Of a stretch of DNA of 64,000 nucleotides, positions 1 through 10,072 are shown piece by piece. Below the pieces are notes generated by a model. It did no database searches. It was given only the letters and a program-made list of their open reading frames with translations, and was not told the DNA's origin. Position 1 is the first letter of the stretch. Each line of letters opens with the position of its first letter. Origin of the DNA: Cellulophaga sp. RHA19 (GTDB lineage Bacteria; Bacteroidota; Bacteroidia; Flavobacteriales; Flavobacteriaceae); the NCBI RefSeq assembly GCF_002813425.1, contig NZ_PHUL01000001.1:2363001-2427000 (forward strand), given 5' to 3'. The position numbers and the translations under genes are program-made.

Positions 1-1785
1 GATGCCGGATTAAGTGCCACATCGGTCACATCTGCTGTTACGGTAATTGTTCCATTAGTTAAACTTGAGATGTCTGCATCAGCTGCAGTCCAAGCATTAC
101 CTGTTACAGTAGCTGTTGTAGTGATGGTATTAGTTCCATCAGAAAAAGTTACGGTAACAGTTTGGTTGTCTTCTACACCAACAGTAGTTCCAGAAATAGT
201 GACATCACCATCTTCAGCTGCATTTACAATATCATCTACTTCTATAGGTGTGGCTATATTTATTAATGGCAATATATTGTCTAAGGTAATTGCTTCATTA
301 TCTGTAGCAGGATTAAGAGCTACGTCTGTTACATCTGCCGTAACGGTAATTGGTCCGTTGTTTAAGCCAGATATATCTGCATCTGCTGCTGTCCATACAT
401 TACCAGTTACAATAGCCGTGGTAGTCACAGTATTTGATCCGTCAGATAAAGTTACTGTAACTATTTGGTTGTCCTCAACATCCGTAGTTGTACCAGAAAT
501 AGTTACGTTTTTATCTTCAGTGGTATTTACAATATCATCTCCTTCAATAGGAGTATCAATATCTATTGTTGGCACTGTATTATCTAAAATAATAGGATCA
601 TTATCTGTTGCTGGGTTTAGCGCTATATCGGTAACATCTGCCGTAACATTAATTGGTCCATTAATTAATCCAGAAATATCTGCGTCTGTAGCAGTCCAAG
701 TATTACCAGTAACAGTAGCTGTTGTAGTCACGGTATTTGTACCATCATTAAAAGTTACAGTTACAGTTTGGTTGTCCTCCACACCAGTGGTAGTACCAGA
801 AATAGTAACATCGTTATCTTCTGCTGCATTAACGATATCATCTCCTTCAATAGGAGTTGTAATATCTATAGTTGGCACAGAGTTTTCAAGTATTACAGGA
901 TCATTATCTGTTGCAGGGTTTAAAGCTACATCAGTTACATCTGCAGTAACAGTTATTGGTCCATTATCTAACATAGAGATGTCAGCATCAATAGCAGTCC
1001 ACGTACCACCGTTTACAGAAGCTGTTGTAGTTACAGTGTTACTACCGTCATCAAAAGTTACCGTTACGGTTTGACTGTCTTCTACACCAGTAGTAGTACC
1101 GGAAATAGTAACATCGTTATCTTCTGCTGCATTAACAATATCGTCTCCTTCAATAGGAGTTGTAATATCTATAGTAGGTAATGAGTTATCTAATGTAATA
1201 GGATCATTATCGGTTGCGGGGTTACCTGCAAGGTCTTCAACATCTGCCGTAACAGTTATTAGTCCGTTAGTTAACCCAGAAATATCTGCATCTATAGCAG
1301 TCCAAGAATTACCGGTAACAGTAGCTGTAGTAGTCACTGTATTTGTACCATCACTTAAGGTAACAGTTACCGTTTGGTTGTCCTCCACATCAGTAGTAGT
1401 ACCAGAAATAGTAACATCGTTATCTTCTGCTGCATTAACAATATCATCTACTTCAATAGGAGTTGTAATATCTATAGTAGGTATTGTATTTTCTAAGGTT
1501 ATAGGATCATTATCCGTTGCAGGGTTACCGGCTAAATCTGTAACATCTGCTTTAACGGTAATAGTACCATTATTCAACATAGAAATATCTGCATCTGTAG
1601 CGGTCCAAGACCCGTCAGGGTTTACAGTTGCCGTAGTTGTAACAACAGGATTAGAACCGTCATCAAAAGTTACGATTACAGTTTGTCCTGCTTCTACATC
1701 GGTTGTGACACCTGAAATAGTAACATCACCATCTTCAGCAGCATTTACAATATTATCACCTTCAATAGGTGTAGTAATATCTATA
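1..1785 (-). repeat. Second Ig-like array of giant 1, 303-bp period
   Basis: The codons for the motif TPIE(G/V)D recur near 243, 546, 849, 1152, 1455 and 1764. The spacing is exactly 303 bp (101 codons) except the last step, which is 309 bp because of a two-codon insertion. The array continues off the left edge. Each unit encodes one predicted beta-sandwich Ig-like domain. Confidence 0.9.
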
Positions 1786-4700
1786 GTTGCGTCTACATCG
1801 TGAACAATATCCCTAGTTGCTTGTGTAGCAGCATTACCTGCTAAATCTGACACATTTGCCAATATAGTCTCTAAAGGATCAAGTGCTTGAGCTTCTGCAG
1901 CACTGATATCAAATGTCCAATTACCAGAAGATACGGTAGCGGTATAGGTATTACCATTTAAATTAACAGTTACTATTTGACCATCTTCTGCATCTGTTGT
2001 TCCAGATATGGTAACAGGAGAATTATCTTCTATTGCATTGACAATATCATCTACTGCAACAACATTGATAGCTATAACTGGGTTGGTAATATCAACAGTT
2101 AGTAATGCAATATCTGAGACAGCAGGAGAACATACATATGAAAGTTCTGAAATTATAACTCTATATTGATATCCGTCTTGAGCTACAGTTATTCCAGATA
2201 AAGTTAGGGTAGAAGTAGTACTTCCTGTGTAAATATCAGAATTATTTGCATCATCAATATCAGCAAAACCACCACCGGATTGGTCATCTACTTGCCATTG
2301 ATACACTAGGTTTGTTCCTGTAGCAGTAACAGAAAAAGACTCTGATGTATCTGCATTTGTAATAACATCTTGTGGCTGATCTGCAGTATTGGCTATAGTA
2401 GGGGCAACATCAGGTTGCTGAAAGTCATATTGAGAATTACTTGCACTATCTTCATTGTTAGGAACAGTATAACCATCTGTTACATCAGTATCAATTACAA
2501 CACCGTTAGCATTAACCGTTGTTGGTGCATCTCCAAGTATACCATCACCGTTTGGATCTGAAAAACCAGCTTCAATAACATCAAAACATAAATCACCGTC
2601 TGCATCTAATTCTAAAAAGTCAGGAATACTGTCAGGTGTACTTTCAGAATCAGCAAGTGTATAATTAACAGTGCCACTATTTTCTTGTCCGCTGTCTTGT
2701 ACACTATTTGGAACACCATCTGTACCAACAACACCATTTAAAATTCCGTTTGTGTGTGCTTGGCTGCTCCCTGCTTCAACAGTATCATATATACCATCAT
2801 TATCAGCATCTAAATCAAAATGATTTGGAACTCCATCTAAATCAGTATCAAAAGCATCAACAATACCATCAGAATTTGTATCGGCACCTAAGTCTAAATC
2901 TCTAAAGTTAAGTATTCCGTCTCCATCATCGTCTGCACTAGGGTCAAGTCCACCAGGACTTTCTGCAGTATCTAAAATACCATCGTTATCATCATCTAAA
3001 TCAATAGAATCTGCTATACCATCCAAGTCATTATCATCTATACCAGCTTCACGATAATCCACTTCTGATGTTGCATTAATAGCTATATTTGGCAGGTCTG
3101 AAGCTCCATTATTTTGGTCGTCATTCGTATCAAAAAGAGTACCTGAAGTATCTACATCGTCAAAATCATCTAAAAGACCATCACCGTCAGCATCTAAGTT
3201 ATTTGAAGCCGAATTAAAACCAGCTTCTTCGGTATCACTAAGGCTATCTTCATCAGAGTCTAGATCCAAATAATCAGGGTTTGCATCTATATCTGTATTT
3301 TCAGGTATTAACCCACTTGGGTAATTTGTATCTAATCCGTTTGCGTCAAATGTATTTGAAGGAGCTACATATCCTGTTGTTGGTTGCGCCTCTACATTAT
3401 CTGGAATACCATCATTATCAGAGTCAATATCTAAATGATCTTCTATACCATCATTGTCACTATCTATCCCTTGGTAAATAGTATATACTGGAGCTGTTCC
3501 AGGTCCAGAAGCAGTAGTTGCAGAACCATCAGTATTATTAGAAGACGTAGTGTTTGTTGGAGTGAATAACCCGTTAATATCACAAGTTTGAAATAATACA
3601 GAACCTAAATAATTATTAGGAGAAGACGTTAGTAATTCACCACTAAATGTTATATCTAAGTTTGTAGTCTCGTAAAAGTTGAAATATGCAGCAAGTTTAG
3701 CACCAAAATCTACTCCTGCCCACGTTTGTGGAGGACCTTGAAAAGTAGCTGTACCTGTAGCTAAATTTTCTGAAACGGTAAGTAATGAGTTGCTATCTAT
3801 AGCATACAGTCCAGGTCTTGTTAAGGTAACACTTTCTCTTGTGTTGGCACCATCAATATCATAAATAACACCACCAAACCTTATAAGATTAACTTGAAAA
3901 TTTGTTCCTGTTGCTACTAAACGTACATTAAAAGACATACCTCCTGTAGCACCAGTAGTACCACCAATTGTAAAGTTTGGTTGCCAAGCGTTTTCACTAC
4001 CAGAAGCATTATCATCAATAGAGACCAAAGTTGCATTATCAATATCTGTAATTCTAACAATAGCATCTAAAACACCCAGAGAAGATGTTACAACGGTAGA
4101 AAACCTATATTCAGCACCTAATGTACCCGCTCCGGATCCACCGCCCATATATGTACCTCCATTAAATGAGCCCGCGGGTATACCACAAGCATCACCTTTT
4201 GTATCTGTAGGTGTAAACCCTAAAGATTCTACATAATCTAAAATCCCATCGTTATCATCATCAATATCTAAATCATTATCTACGTTATCCCCATCTGTGT
4301 CTATAGGGTCTACATGTGTTGTACCATCTCTAAAATCTACTTCACTTGTAAAAGGATCTTGATCATTAGGAAAGTTTGTAACCTGTTGGTTGCTATTTGT
4401 AGGTCCGTTAGGGTCAGCAATTCCATTAGTTTCCGTTGTACTATTATCAAAACCATCATCTAAACCATCGTTATCAACATCGTTGTTCGTTGGTAAGGTG
4501 TCAGCAGTATTATCTCCGTCTACATCATAAGCTTCTACATAATCTGTTAAACCGTCATTATCTGAATCTAAATCTCTAAAATCTGGAGAGTCTGCACCAT
4601 CTGAGTTAGCAGGCTGGTTTATAGATATACCAGACCCGGAAGATGTTTCATAATTGTCAGCAAGACCATTACCATCACCATCCGCACTTGGAGGTATATA

Positions 4701-7700
4701 GTTAGATGTTGACTGCCATTCAATATTATCAATAATACCATCATCATCACTATCCAAATCTAAATAATCTGGATTAGTGCCACCATCTGTATTTTCCGGA
4801 ATATTTGTAAAACTGCCACCGTTATCGGCATCAAAAGCATCGTCTACACCATCATTATCTGTATCGTTACCCGATAACTGTACCAAACCGGAATCTATTT
4901 GCGATTCTACTAAATCTCTAATACCATCATTATCAGAATCAATATCTAAATAGTTAGGACTTCCAGAACCATCACTATCTGCAGGAATATTTATAACTCC
5001 GTTGCCATCTATACCTCCGTCTTCAGCGCTATTAGGAATACCATTTGTTCCGGGAGCACTTTCTGCAGTGTCTATAGATCCATTTCCGTCTAGGTCTAAA
5101 CTTCCGTTTCCAGTTTCAACAACGTCTGGTATACCATCATTATCACTATCTAGATCTAAGTAATTAGGAATACCATCGTTATCAAAATCTGTTGTTCCTT
5201 CAATAACATCGGTAATACCATCATTATCATCATCCTCATCTATATTATTAGCTACACCATCTCCATCATTATCTAAATTGTATATTTTAGTTGTAGAGGC
5301 AGAACTTGAGTTTCCTGCAGCGTCAGTTGTAGTAATACTACCTTCAATGGTCAAATCTACATCCTCTTGTAATTCAGAACCAGGAACATCAATACTAAAA
5401 ATTCCTCCAGAATCTACAGTACCAGTGTAGTTTGTTCCGTTTATGGTTAAAGTAACCGTGTCTCCGGTGTTAAAGTCGCCACTTACTGTACCTGTTATAG
5501 GTATATTATTTGCAGCTTCGGAAGCAGTGACCAGGTTGTTTGTAGTAACATTGTCTATAACTATTGTTACTACAGGAATTGTATTGTCTAATGTTATTGG
5601 ATCACTATCTGTAGCAGGGTTTAAAGCTACATCAGTAACATCTGCAGTAACGGTTATTGGTCCGTTTGTTAAAGCAGAAATATCTGCATCTGTAGCTGTC
5701 CAAGAATTAGCGCTAACAGTAGCAGTTGTTGTCACAGTATTTGTACCATCAGAAAAAGTTACGGTTACTATTTGGTTGTTTTCTACACCTGTAGTTGTAC
5801 CAGAAATAGTAACATCATTATCTTCTGATGCATTTACAATATTATCACCTTCTATAGGTGTTGTAATGTCTATTGTAGGTAATGAATTATCAAGTGTAAC
5901 AGGTTCGTTATCTGTAGCCGGATTTAATGCTACATCGGTAACATCTGCAGTTACGGTAATTGGTCCGTTGTTTAATCCAGATACATCGGCATCTGTTGCT
6001 GTCCACACACCACCAGTTACTGTAGCCGTTGTAGTTACAATGTTTGATCCATCAGAAAAAGTTACGGTTACTATTTGATTGTCTTCAACCCCGGTAGTTG
6101 TTCCTGACACACTAACATCATTGTCTTCTGATCCACTAACCACATTGTCCCCTTCAATAGGAGTATCAATATCTATAGTAGGTAAAGAATTATCTAAGGT
6201 GATAGGTTCATTATCTGTTGCTGGGTTTAGCGCTATATCAATAACATCTGCAATAACAGAAATTGGTCCGTTAGTTAAAGTAGAAATATCTGCATCTGTA
6301 GCAGTCCAATTGTTACCAATGACAGTAGCTGTAGTAGTTACTGTATTTGTACCATCACTAAATGTAATAGTTACAGTTTGGTTGTCTTCTACACCCGTAG
6401 TTGTACCAGAAATAGTGACATCATTATCTTCAGACGCATTTACCACATTATCCCCTTCAATAGGCGTAGTAATATCTATAGTTGGCACAGAGTTTTCAAG
6501 TGTAACAGGATCATTATCTGTTGCTGGGTTTAGGGCTACATCGGTAACATCTGCAGTAACAGTAATTGTACCGTTAGTTAAACCAGAAATATCTGCATCT
6601 GTAGCTGTCCAAGAGTTACCCGTAACAGTTGCCGTTGTTGTCACAGTATTTGTACCATCAGAAAAAGTTACTGTAACAATTTGACCGTCTTCTACACCAG
6701 TAGTAGTACCGGAGATAGTGACATCACCATCTTCAGCTGCATTCACAATATCATCTCCTTCAATAGGAGTTGTTATGTCTATTGTAGGTAATGAGTTATC
6801 TAGTGTAATAGGATCATTATCTGTTGCTGGGTTTAGCGCTACATCGGTAACATCTGCAGTAACAGTAATTGAACCGTTAGTTAAACCAGAAATATCTGCA
6901 TCTGTAGCAGTCCAATTATTACCCGTAACAGTAGCCGTTGTTGTTACAGTATTTGTACCATCGCTAAAAGTTACAGTTACCGTTTGACCATCTTCTACGC
7001 CAGTAGTGGTACCAGAAATGGATACATCATTATCTTCAGATGCATTTACTACATCATCACCCTCAATAGGAGTTGTAATGTCTATTGTTGGCAATGTATT
7101 ATCTAAAATAACAGGGTCGTTATCTGTAGCAGGATTTCCGGCTATGTCTTCAACATCTGCGGTAACAGTAATTGTACCGTTAGTTAATCCAGAAATATCT
7201 GCATCTGTAGCGGTCCAAGTATCACCAGTTACTGTAGCCGTTGTGGTTACAGTATTTGTGCCATCAGAAAAAGTTACTGTAACAATTTGGTTGTCTTCAA
7301 TACCAGTAGTGGTACCAGAAATAGACACATCATCATCTTCAGATGCATTAACAACATCGTCACCTTCAATAGGAGTAGTAATATCTATTGTAGGAGGTGT
7401 TTTATTTCCTTTTAATGTTATAATTAAGTTAGCTATGTCAGAATTAGAACCATCAGATAATCTATATTCAAAAGTTTCAGTAAGAGTTTGTCCTATTAGT
7501 AAACCGGATACATTAGGGTTGCTAACATCTGGTGTATATGTATAACTACCGTCACTATTTACTGTAATAGTACCATATGTGCCAGTATAAACTGTATTTA
7601 CGTTCCCTGCGCTGGCATCAATTTCAATAATCTGTATCATTGGATTATCTCCTTGCCAGTAAATATCAGACACACCCGCTATTTGAGCAGTAGGGTTTGC

Positions 7701-9308
7701 ATCGGTAACATCTGGACCATAATTATATCCTAACCTTAATTGATTTATAGGTTCGTTAAAAAATACATTTACATTACCTGTTGCATCACTTTCAATTGCA
7801 CTACCTGTGCCATAAAAAGTATTACCAGAAGTATTTACTACACCACCAGTTGTTACAAAAGTAAAGTTAGATGCAGTTCCATCTAATGAACCATTTATAG
7901 TTATTTGATCTTGCCAAGTAGTACTTTGAGAATAATCAATATCGGTAACAAGAAAACCTAAATTAAATACTGGTTCATTAAAAGTTATAATTAACTCTGT
8001 GTCTCCAGAGGGGTTTGTAGCTGCATCTATTTGGTAAAGCAAGTAACCTGTGTGTCCACCATTAGTACTAGTAGTTAAAACTATCTGGTTGTTAACCGTA
8101 CCTACAGATGAAGGATCTGTAGATATAAAACTAAGTTGTACTCCTCCAATAGTTTTTGATTTTCCATTAACAGTTTCACCATTGGTAAATTGATTTTCCC
8201 AGACTAAAGTAGATAAACCTCTATCTACATAATCAGCTCCATCAACACCTATATCGGTTATTATATTACCAGAGACGTCACTCTCTACTACAACAGTTAT
8301 TTCATCGGTATTATCTAATGCAATAGGTGCTTCATCAACACCATTAATAGTCACTGTAAGTATACCATAATCAATATAACCATTTGGATCTCTAATAGTG
8401 TAAGAAACAATGTCCTGAAGTGCTTCTCCACTTTTTAAACCTGTTACCGATGAGTTAGCTTCATCCACATCATATACATAACTACCGTTTGCTTGTATAG
8501 TGACACTACCGTACAATGTGTTATAAACATTACCAACACTGGCAGGATAAACATCAACTTCAGATACAAAAATATTATTTCCATAATCAGGAGTTCCATC
8601 GGTCAATACGTTTCCAGTAACAGTTCCTGTAGAGCTAGCACTAATATTATTAATATTATCATATGCTACTGGTTGTGTATATACATTAAAGAAAGTCTGA
8701 GAAATACTAGATTGAGCAAAACTATCAGTAACCTGAACATCTATTGTTCTTAAACCATCTGTTTGAGGTTCAGATAAATTACCGTAATAAGTACCAGCTA
8801 TAAAAGCTTGAAAAGATGCATTAGGTATTGGATTTCCTGAAGACTCTGTAATTAAAAAAGTAGTGCCAGATGTTTGTGTTACTAAAATATTGGTACCTCC
8901 AAAGTTAAATACCCTAGAAGGATAAGGGGCAGTACCACCTAAGTAAAATAATATAAATCCACTACCGTCATTAAAAGAAATTAATTCTCCAGTGGGTGTA
9001 TCGGCAACTCCAGAAACAGATATGGTTGCACTTTGTACAAAACCATTATCAGAAGTCACAGAAGGGCTTATACCTATTGAATATATATTGGATGTTGATG
9101 GATCTAGAGTATATGTGTTATTATTGCCGGCCGTAAAAGCATTTAAATCTAATATGGGATTTGCAAAAATTACATTTTCACTTGCATTATCAAGTTTACT
9201 CTTATTATAGGATAGTAAATTTATGGGAATACATAGGTAGAGGACGGTTAAAAAAAGTAAACGAGATAAATTTGGTCTTTTTTTAGTTGATGGGAATTTT
9301 CTGATCAT
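1..9308 (-). CDS. Giant repeat-rich surface protein 1 (C-terminus beyond left edge)
   Basis: An open frame runs from an ATG at 9308 leftward to base 1 without a stop, giving about 3102 visible residues; the C-terminus lies outside the window. The N-terminus is basic followed by a hydrophobic stretch (about residues 17-35), a likely export signal. In order I see: a head with VCBS/cadherin-like segments (about 256-322 and 583-636); six Ig-like domains of exactly 101 residues (638-1243); a different Ig-like domain; a block of Asp-rich thrombospondin type 3 repeats (1343-1693) typical of calcium binding; a segment nearly identical to giant 2 (1699-1975); more type 3 repeats; an Ig-like domain with a YQWQVDDQSGGGF core; then a second 101-residue Ig array reaching the edge. 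By analogy with giants 2 and 3 it probably ends in a T9SS sorting domain and is followed by PorP/SprF and PorE-like genes, but neither is visible. An adhesin role is inferred from architecture only. Confidence 0.9.
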   Translation of the reverse strand, partial: MIRKFPSTKKRPNLSRLLFLTVLYLCIPINLLSYNKSKLDNASENVIFANPILDLNAFTAGNNNTYTLDPSTSNIYSIGISPSVTSDNGFVQSATISVSGVADTPTGELISFNDGSGFILFYLGGTAPYPSRVFNFGGTNILVTQTSGTTFLITESSGNPIPNASFQAFIAGTYYGNLSEPQTDGLRTIDVQVTDSFAQSSISQTFFNVYTQPVAYDNINNISASSTGTVTGNVLTDGTPDYGNNIFVSEVDVYPASVGNVYNTLYGSVTIQANGSYVYDVDEANSSVTGLKSGEALQDIVSYTIRDPNGYIDYGILTVTINGVDEAPIALDNTDEITVVVESDVSGNIITDIGVDGADYVDRGLSTLVWENQFTNGETVNGKSKTIGGVQLSFISTDPSSVGTVNNQIVLTTSTNGGHTGYLLYQIDAATNPSGDTELIITFNEPVFNLGFLVTDIDYSQSTTWQDQITINGSLDGTASNFTFVTTGGVVNTSGNTFYGTGSAIESDATGNVNVFFNEPINQLRLGYNYGPDVTDANPTAQIAGVSDIYWQGDNPMIQIIEIDASAGNVNTVYTGTYGTITVNSDGSYTYTPDVSNPNVSGLLIGQTLTETFEYRLSDGSNSDIANLIITLKGNKTPPTIDITTPIEGDDVVNASEDDDVSISGTTTGIEDNQIVTVTFSDGTNTVTTTATVTGDTWTATDADISGLTNGTITVTADVEDIAGNPATDNDPVILDNTLPTIDITTPIEGDDVVNASEDNDVSISGTTTGVEDGQTVTVTFSDGTNTVTTTATVTGNNWTATDADISGLTNGSITVTADVTDVALNPATDNDPITLDNSLPTIDITTPIEGDDIVNAAEDGDVTISGTTTGVEDGQIVTVTFSDGTNTVTTTATVTGNSWTATDADISGLTNGTITVTADVTDVALNPATDNDPVTLENSVPTIDITTPIEGDNVVNASEDNDVTISGTTTGVEDNQTVTITFSDGTNTVTTTATVIGNNWTATDADISTLTNGPISVIADVIDIALNPATDNEPITLDNSLPTIDIDTPIEGDNVVSGSEDNDVSVSGTTTGVEDNQIVTVTFSDGSNIVTTTATVTGGVWTATDADVSGLNNGPITVTADVTDVALNPATDNEPVTLDNSLPTIDITTPIEGDNIVNASEDNDVTISGTTTGVENNQIVTVTFSDGTNTVTTTATVSANSWTATDADISALTNGPITVTADVTDVALNPATDSDPITLDNTIPVVTIVIDNVTTNNLVTASEAANNIPITGTVSGDFNTGDTVTLTINGTNYTGTVDSGGIFSIDVPGSELQEDVDLTIEGSITTTDAAGNSSSASTTKIYNLDNDGDGVANNIDEDDDNDGITDVIEGTTDFDNDGIPNYLDLDSDNDGIPDVVETGNGSLDLDGNGSIDTAESAPGTNGIPNSAEDGGIDGNGVINIPADSDGSGSPNYLDIDSDNDGIRDLVESQIDSGLVQLSGNDTDNDGVDDAFDADNGGSFTNIPENTDGGTNPDYLDLDSDDDGIIDNIEWQSTSNYIPPSADGDGNGLADNYETSSGSGISINQPANSDGADSPDFRDLDSDNDGLTDYVEAYDVDGDNTADTLPTNNDVDNDGLDDGFDNSTTETNGIADPNGPTNSNQQVTNFPNDQDPFTSEVDFRDGTTHVDPIDTDGDNVDNDLDIDDDNDGILDYVESLGFTPTDTKGDACGIPAGSFNGGTYMGGGSGAGTLGAEYRFSTVVTSSLGVLDAIVRITDIDNATLVSIDDNASGSENAWQPNFTIGGTTGATGGMSFNVRLVATGTNFQVNLIRFGGVIYDIDGANTRESVTLTRPGLYAIDSNSLLTVSENLATGTATFQGPPQTWAGVDFGAKLAAYFNFYETTNLDITFSGELLTSSPNNYLGSVLFQTCDINGLFTPTNTTSSNNTDGSATTASGPGTAPVYTIYQGIDSDNDGIEDHLDIDSDNDGIPDNVEAQPTTGYVAPSNTFDANGLDTNYPSGLIPENTDIDANPDYLDLDSDEDSLSDTEEAGFNSASNNLDADGDGLLDDFDDVDTSGTLFDTNDDQNNGASDLPNIAINATSEVDYREAGIDDNDLDGIADSIDLDDDNDGILDTAESPGGLDPSADDDGDGILNFRDLDLGADTNSDGIVDAFDTDLDGVPNHFDLDADNDGIYDTVEAGSSQAHTNGILNGVVGTDGVPNSVQDSGQENSGTVNYTLADSESTPDSIPDFLELDADGDLCFDVIEAGFSDPNGDGILGDAPTTVNANGVVIDTDVTDGYTVPNNEDSASNSQYDFQQPDVAPTIANTADQPQDVITNADTSESFSVTATGTNLVYQWQVDDQSGGGFADIDDANNSDIYTGSTTSTLTLSGITVAQDGYQYRVIISELSYVCSPAVSDIALLTVDITNPVIAINVVAVDDIVNAIEDNSPVTISGTTDAEDGQIVTVNLNGNTYTATVSSGNWTFDISAAEAQALDPLETILANVSDLAGNAATQATRDIVHDVDATIDITTPIEGDNIVNAAEDGDVTISGVTTDVEAGQTVIVTFDDGSNPVVTTTATVNPDGSWTATDADISMLNNGTITVKADVTDLAGNPATDNDPITLENTIPTIDITTPIEVDDIVNAAEDNDVTISGTTTDVEDNQTVTVTLSDGTNTVTTTATVTGNSWTAIDADISGLTNGLITVTADVEDLAGNPATDNDPITLDNSLPTIDITTPIEGDDIVNAAEDNDVTISGTTTGVEDSQTVTVTFDDGSNTVTTTASVNGGTWTAIDADISMLDNGPITVTADVTDVALNPATDNDPVILENSVPTIDITTPIEGDDIVNAAEDNDVTISGTTTGVEDNQTVTVTFNDGTNTVTTTATVTGNTWTATDADISGLINGPINVTADVTDIALNPATDNDPIILDNTVPTIDIDTPIEGDDIVNTTEDKNVTISGTTTDVEDNQIVTVTLSDGSNTVTTTAIVTGNVWTAADADISGLNNGPITVTADVTDVALNPATDNEAITLDNILPLINIATPIEVDDIVNAAEDGDVTISGTTVGVEDNQTVTVTFSDGTNTITTTATVTGNAWTAADADISSLTNGTITVTADVTDVALNPA
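3383..4212 (-). repeat. 830-bp tract shared with giant 2 (copy in giant 1)
   Basis: This stretch aligns without indels to 20590-21419 in giant 2, with about 30 mismatches seen by eye. The coding sequence on both sides is only loosely similar. It encodes a non-repetitive beta-rich domain starting around CGIPAGSFNGGTY and ending in type 3 repeats. I do not recognise the domain family. The sharp jump in similarity suggests recombination or gene conversion between the two giants. Confidence 0.85.
5578..7395 (-). repeat. First Ig-like array of giant 1, six 303-bp units
   Basis: The TPIEGD anchor occurs at 7368, 7065, 6762, 6459, 6156 and 5853, each step exactly 303 bp. Units share a conserved core with TVTFSDGTN, TATDADISGLTNG and NPATDNDP. 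The same repeat family reappears at 1-1785, separated by about 3.8 kb of type 3 repeats and other domains. Confidence 0.92.
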
Positions 9309-9987
9309 GTGTTGATTATTTTTTAACTGGGGAAATCTTTAAATAATTGTTAATGATATGTATGTATTTATATTTTTACTTGTATCTACATTTTATATTT
9401 TTTTTGTTAATTGATATTTCTTAATTACGTTATAGTAAAATTATTACAATAAATTAAAAATAAAGACTGATTGGTACTTTTCTTTATGTTTGTTATTTAA
9501 GTTTTTGTTTAAAATTTTGTTAAATTTTATTTAAGGTTAAATATTTTGAGTATTTGTATATGTGTTGATAGTTAGAAAGATATAATAAGAGGGTTAACTG
9601 TAACCAATTAATATATCTTACATATTGTAAATGCGGAGTTTATAACTCTAAAATATAGCTTATTTGTATGATAAAAGCTAGATTTATAATCCGTCTTTTT
9701 TGTAAGAAAAAAATAAATAAATGAATTGTTTTTTATTAATTGTAATGATGTAAAATTTAACTTTTTATTTAAAAAAAGGCGTTATGTATTTAATCATTAA
9801 TTTATAAAAAAATAGTGCGTATTACTCACTTTTGTTGTGTGTTTCTACATATTTGTATGTGAAAGTGCTCTTTTTGTATGTAAAACTTTTTTATGTCTAA
9901 TACACTTAATAATTAACGTTTGATAATAAATTAATTACTGTAGTCCTCTTTAAACGTTAAAGGAATATTAAAGTGTTGTGTTTTGTA
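9309..9987. other. AT-rich intergenic region between giant 1 and tetR
   Basis: Very AT-rich with no supported gene. It must hold the promoter and leader of giant 1 (minus strand), but I found no TAnnTTTG box on that strand. From about 9829 rightward it is similar to 28878 onward, the equivalent position upstream of the decayed tetR copy. A short inverted repeat, GGTTA-N4-TAACC, lies at 9592-9605; its meaning is unknown. Confidence 0.6.
9948..9962. promoter_or_regulatory. Candidate operator palindrome upstream of tetR
   Basis: CTTTAA-ACG-TTAAAG is a perfect 6+3+6 inverted repeat located about 25 bp before the -33 element of the tetR promoter. TetR-family proteins bind such palindromes as dimers and often control their own gene. 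The matching place in the duplicated copy (near 28995) is not palindromic, which fits loss of the regulator there. Function is inferred. Confidence 0.35.
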
Positions 9988-10017
9988 TTGTTTTGTTAAC
10001 GTTCGTTCATATATTTG
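9988..10017 (+). promoter_or_regulatory. Bacteroidota-type promoter of tetR
   Basis: TTG at 9988-9990, 19 bases, then TATATTTG at 10010-10017, which fits the TTTG/TTG - N19 - TAnnTTTG pattern of the primary sigma factor in this phylum. The ATG follows at 10073. In the duplicate region the -7 box reads TATGTTTT (29060-29067) and has lost the conserved final G. Confidence 0.55.
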
Positions 10018-10072
10018 AATCTTGTTTTTTTATGAAAACAGACCTCAATCAAAATAGTATCAAACTAACTTT

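Noticed and set aside
70..7545. Long plus-strand open frames antisense to giant 1 (for example 70-1074, 5443-6078, 6079-6684, 7006-7545)
   Set aside because: They are shadows caused by the regular Thr/Val/Asp/Gly codon pattern of the Ig repeats on the other strand; their products are low-complexity repeats with no family signature.
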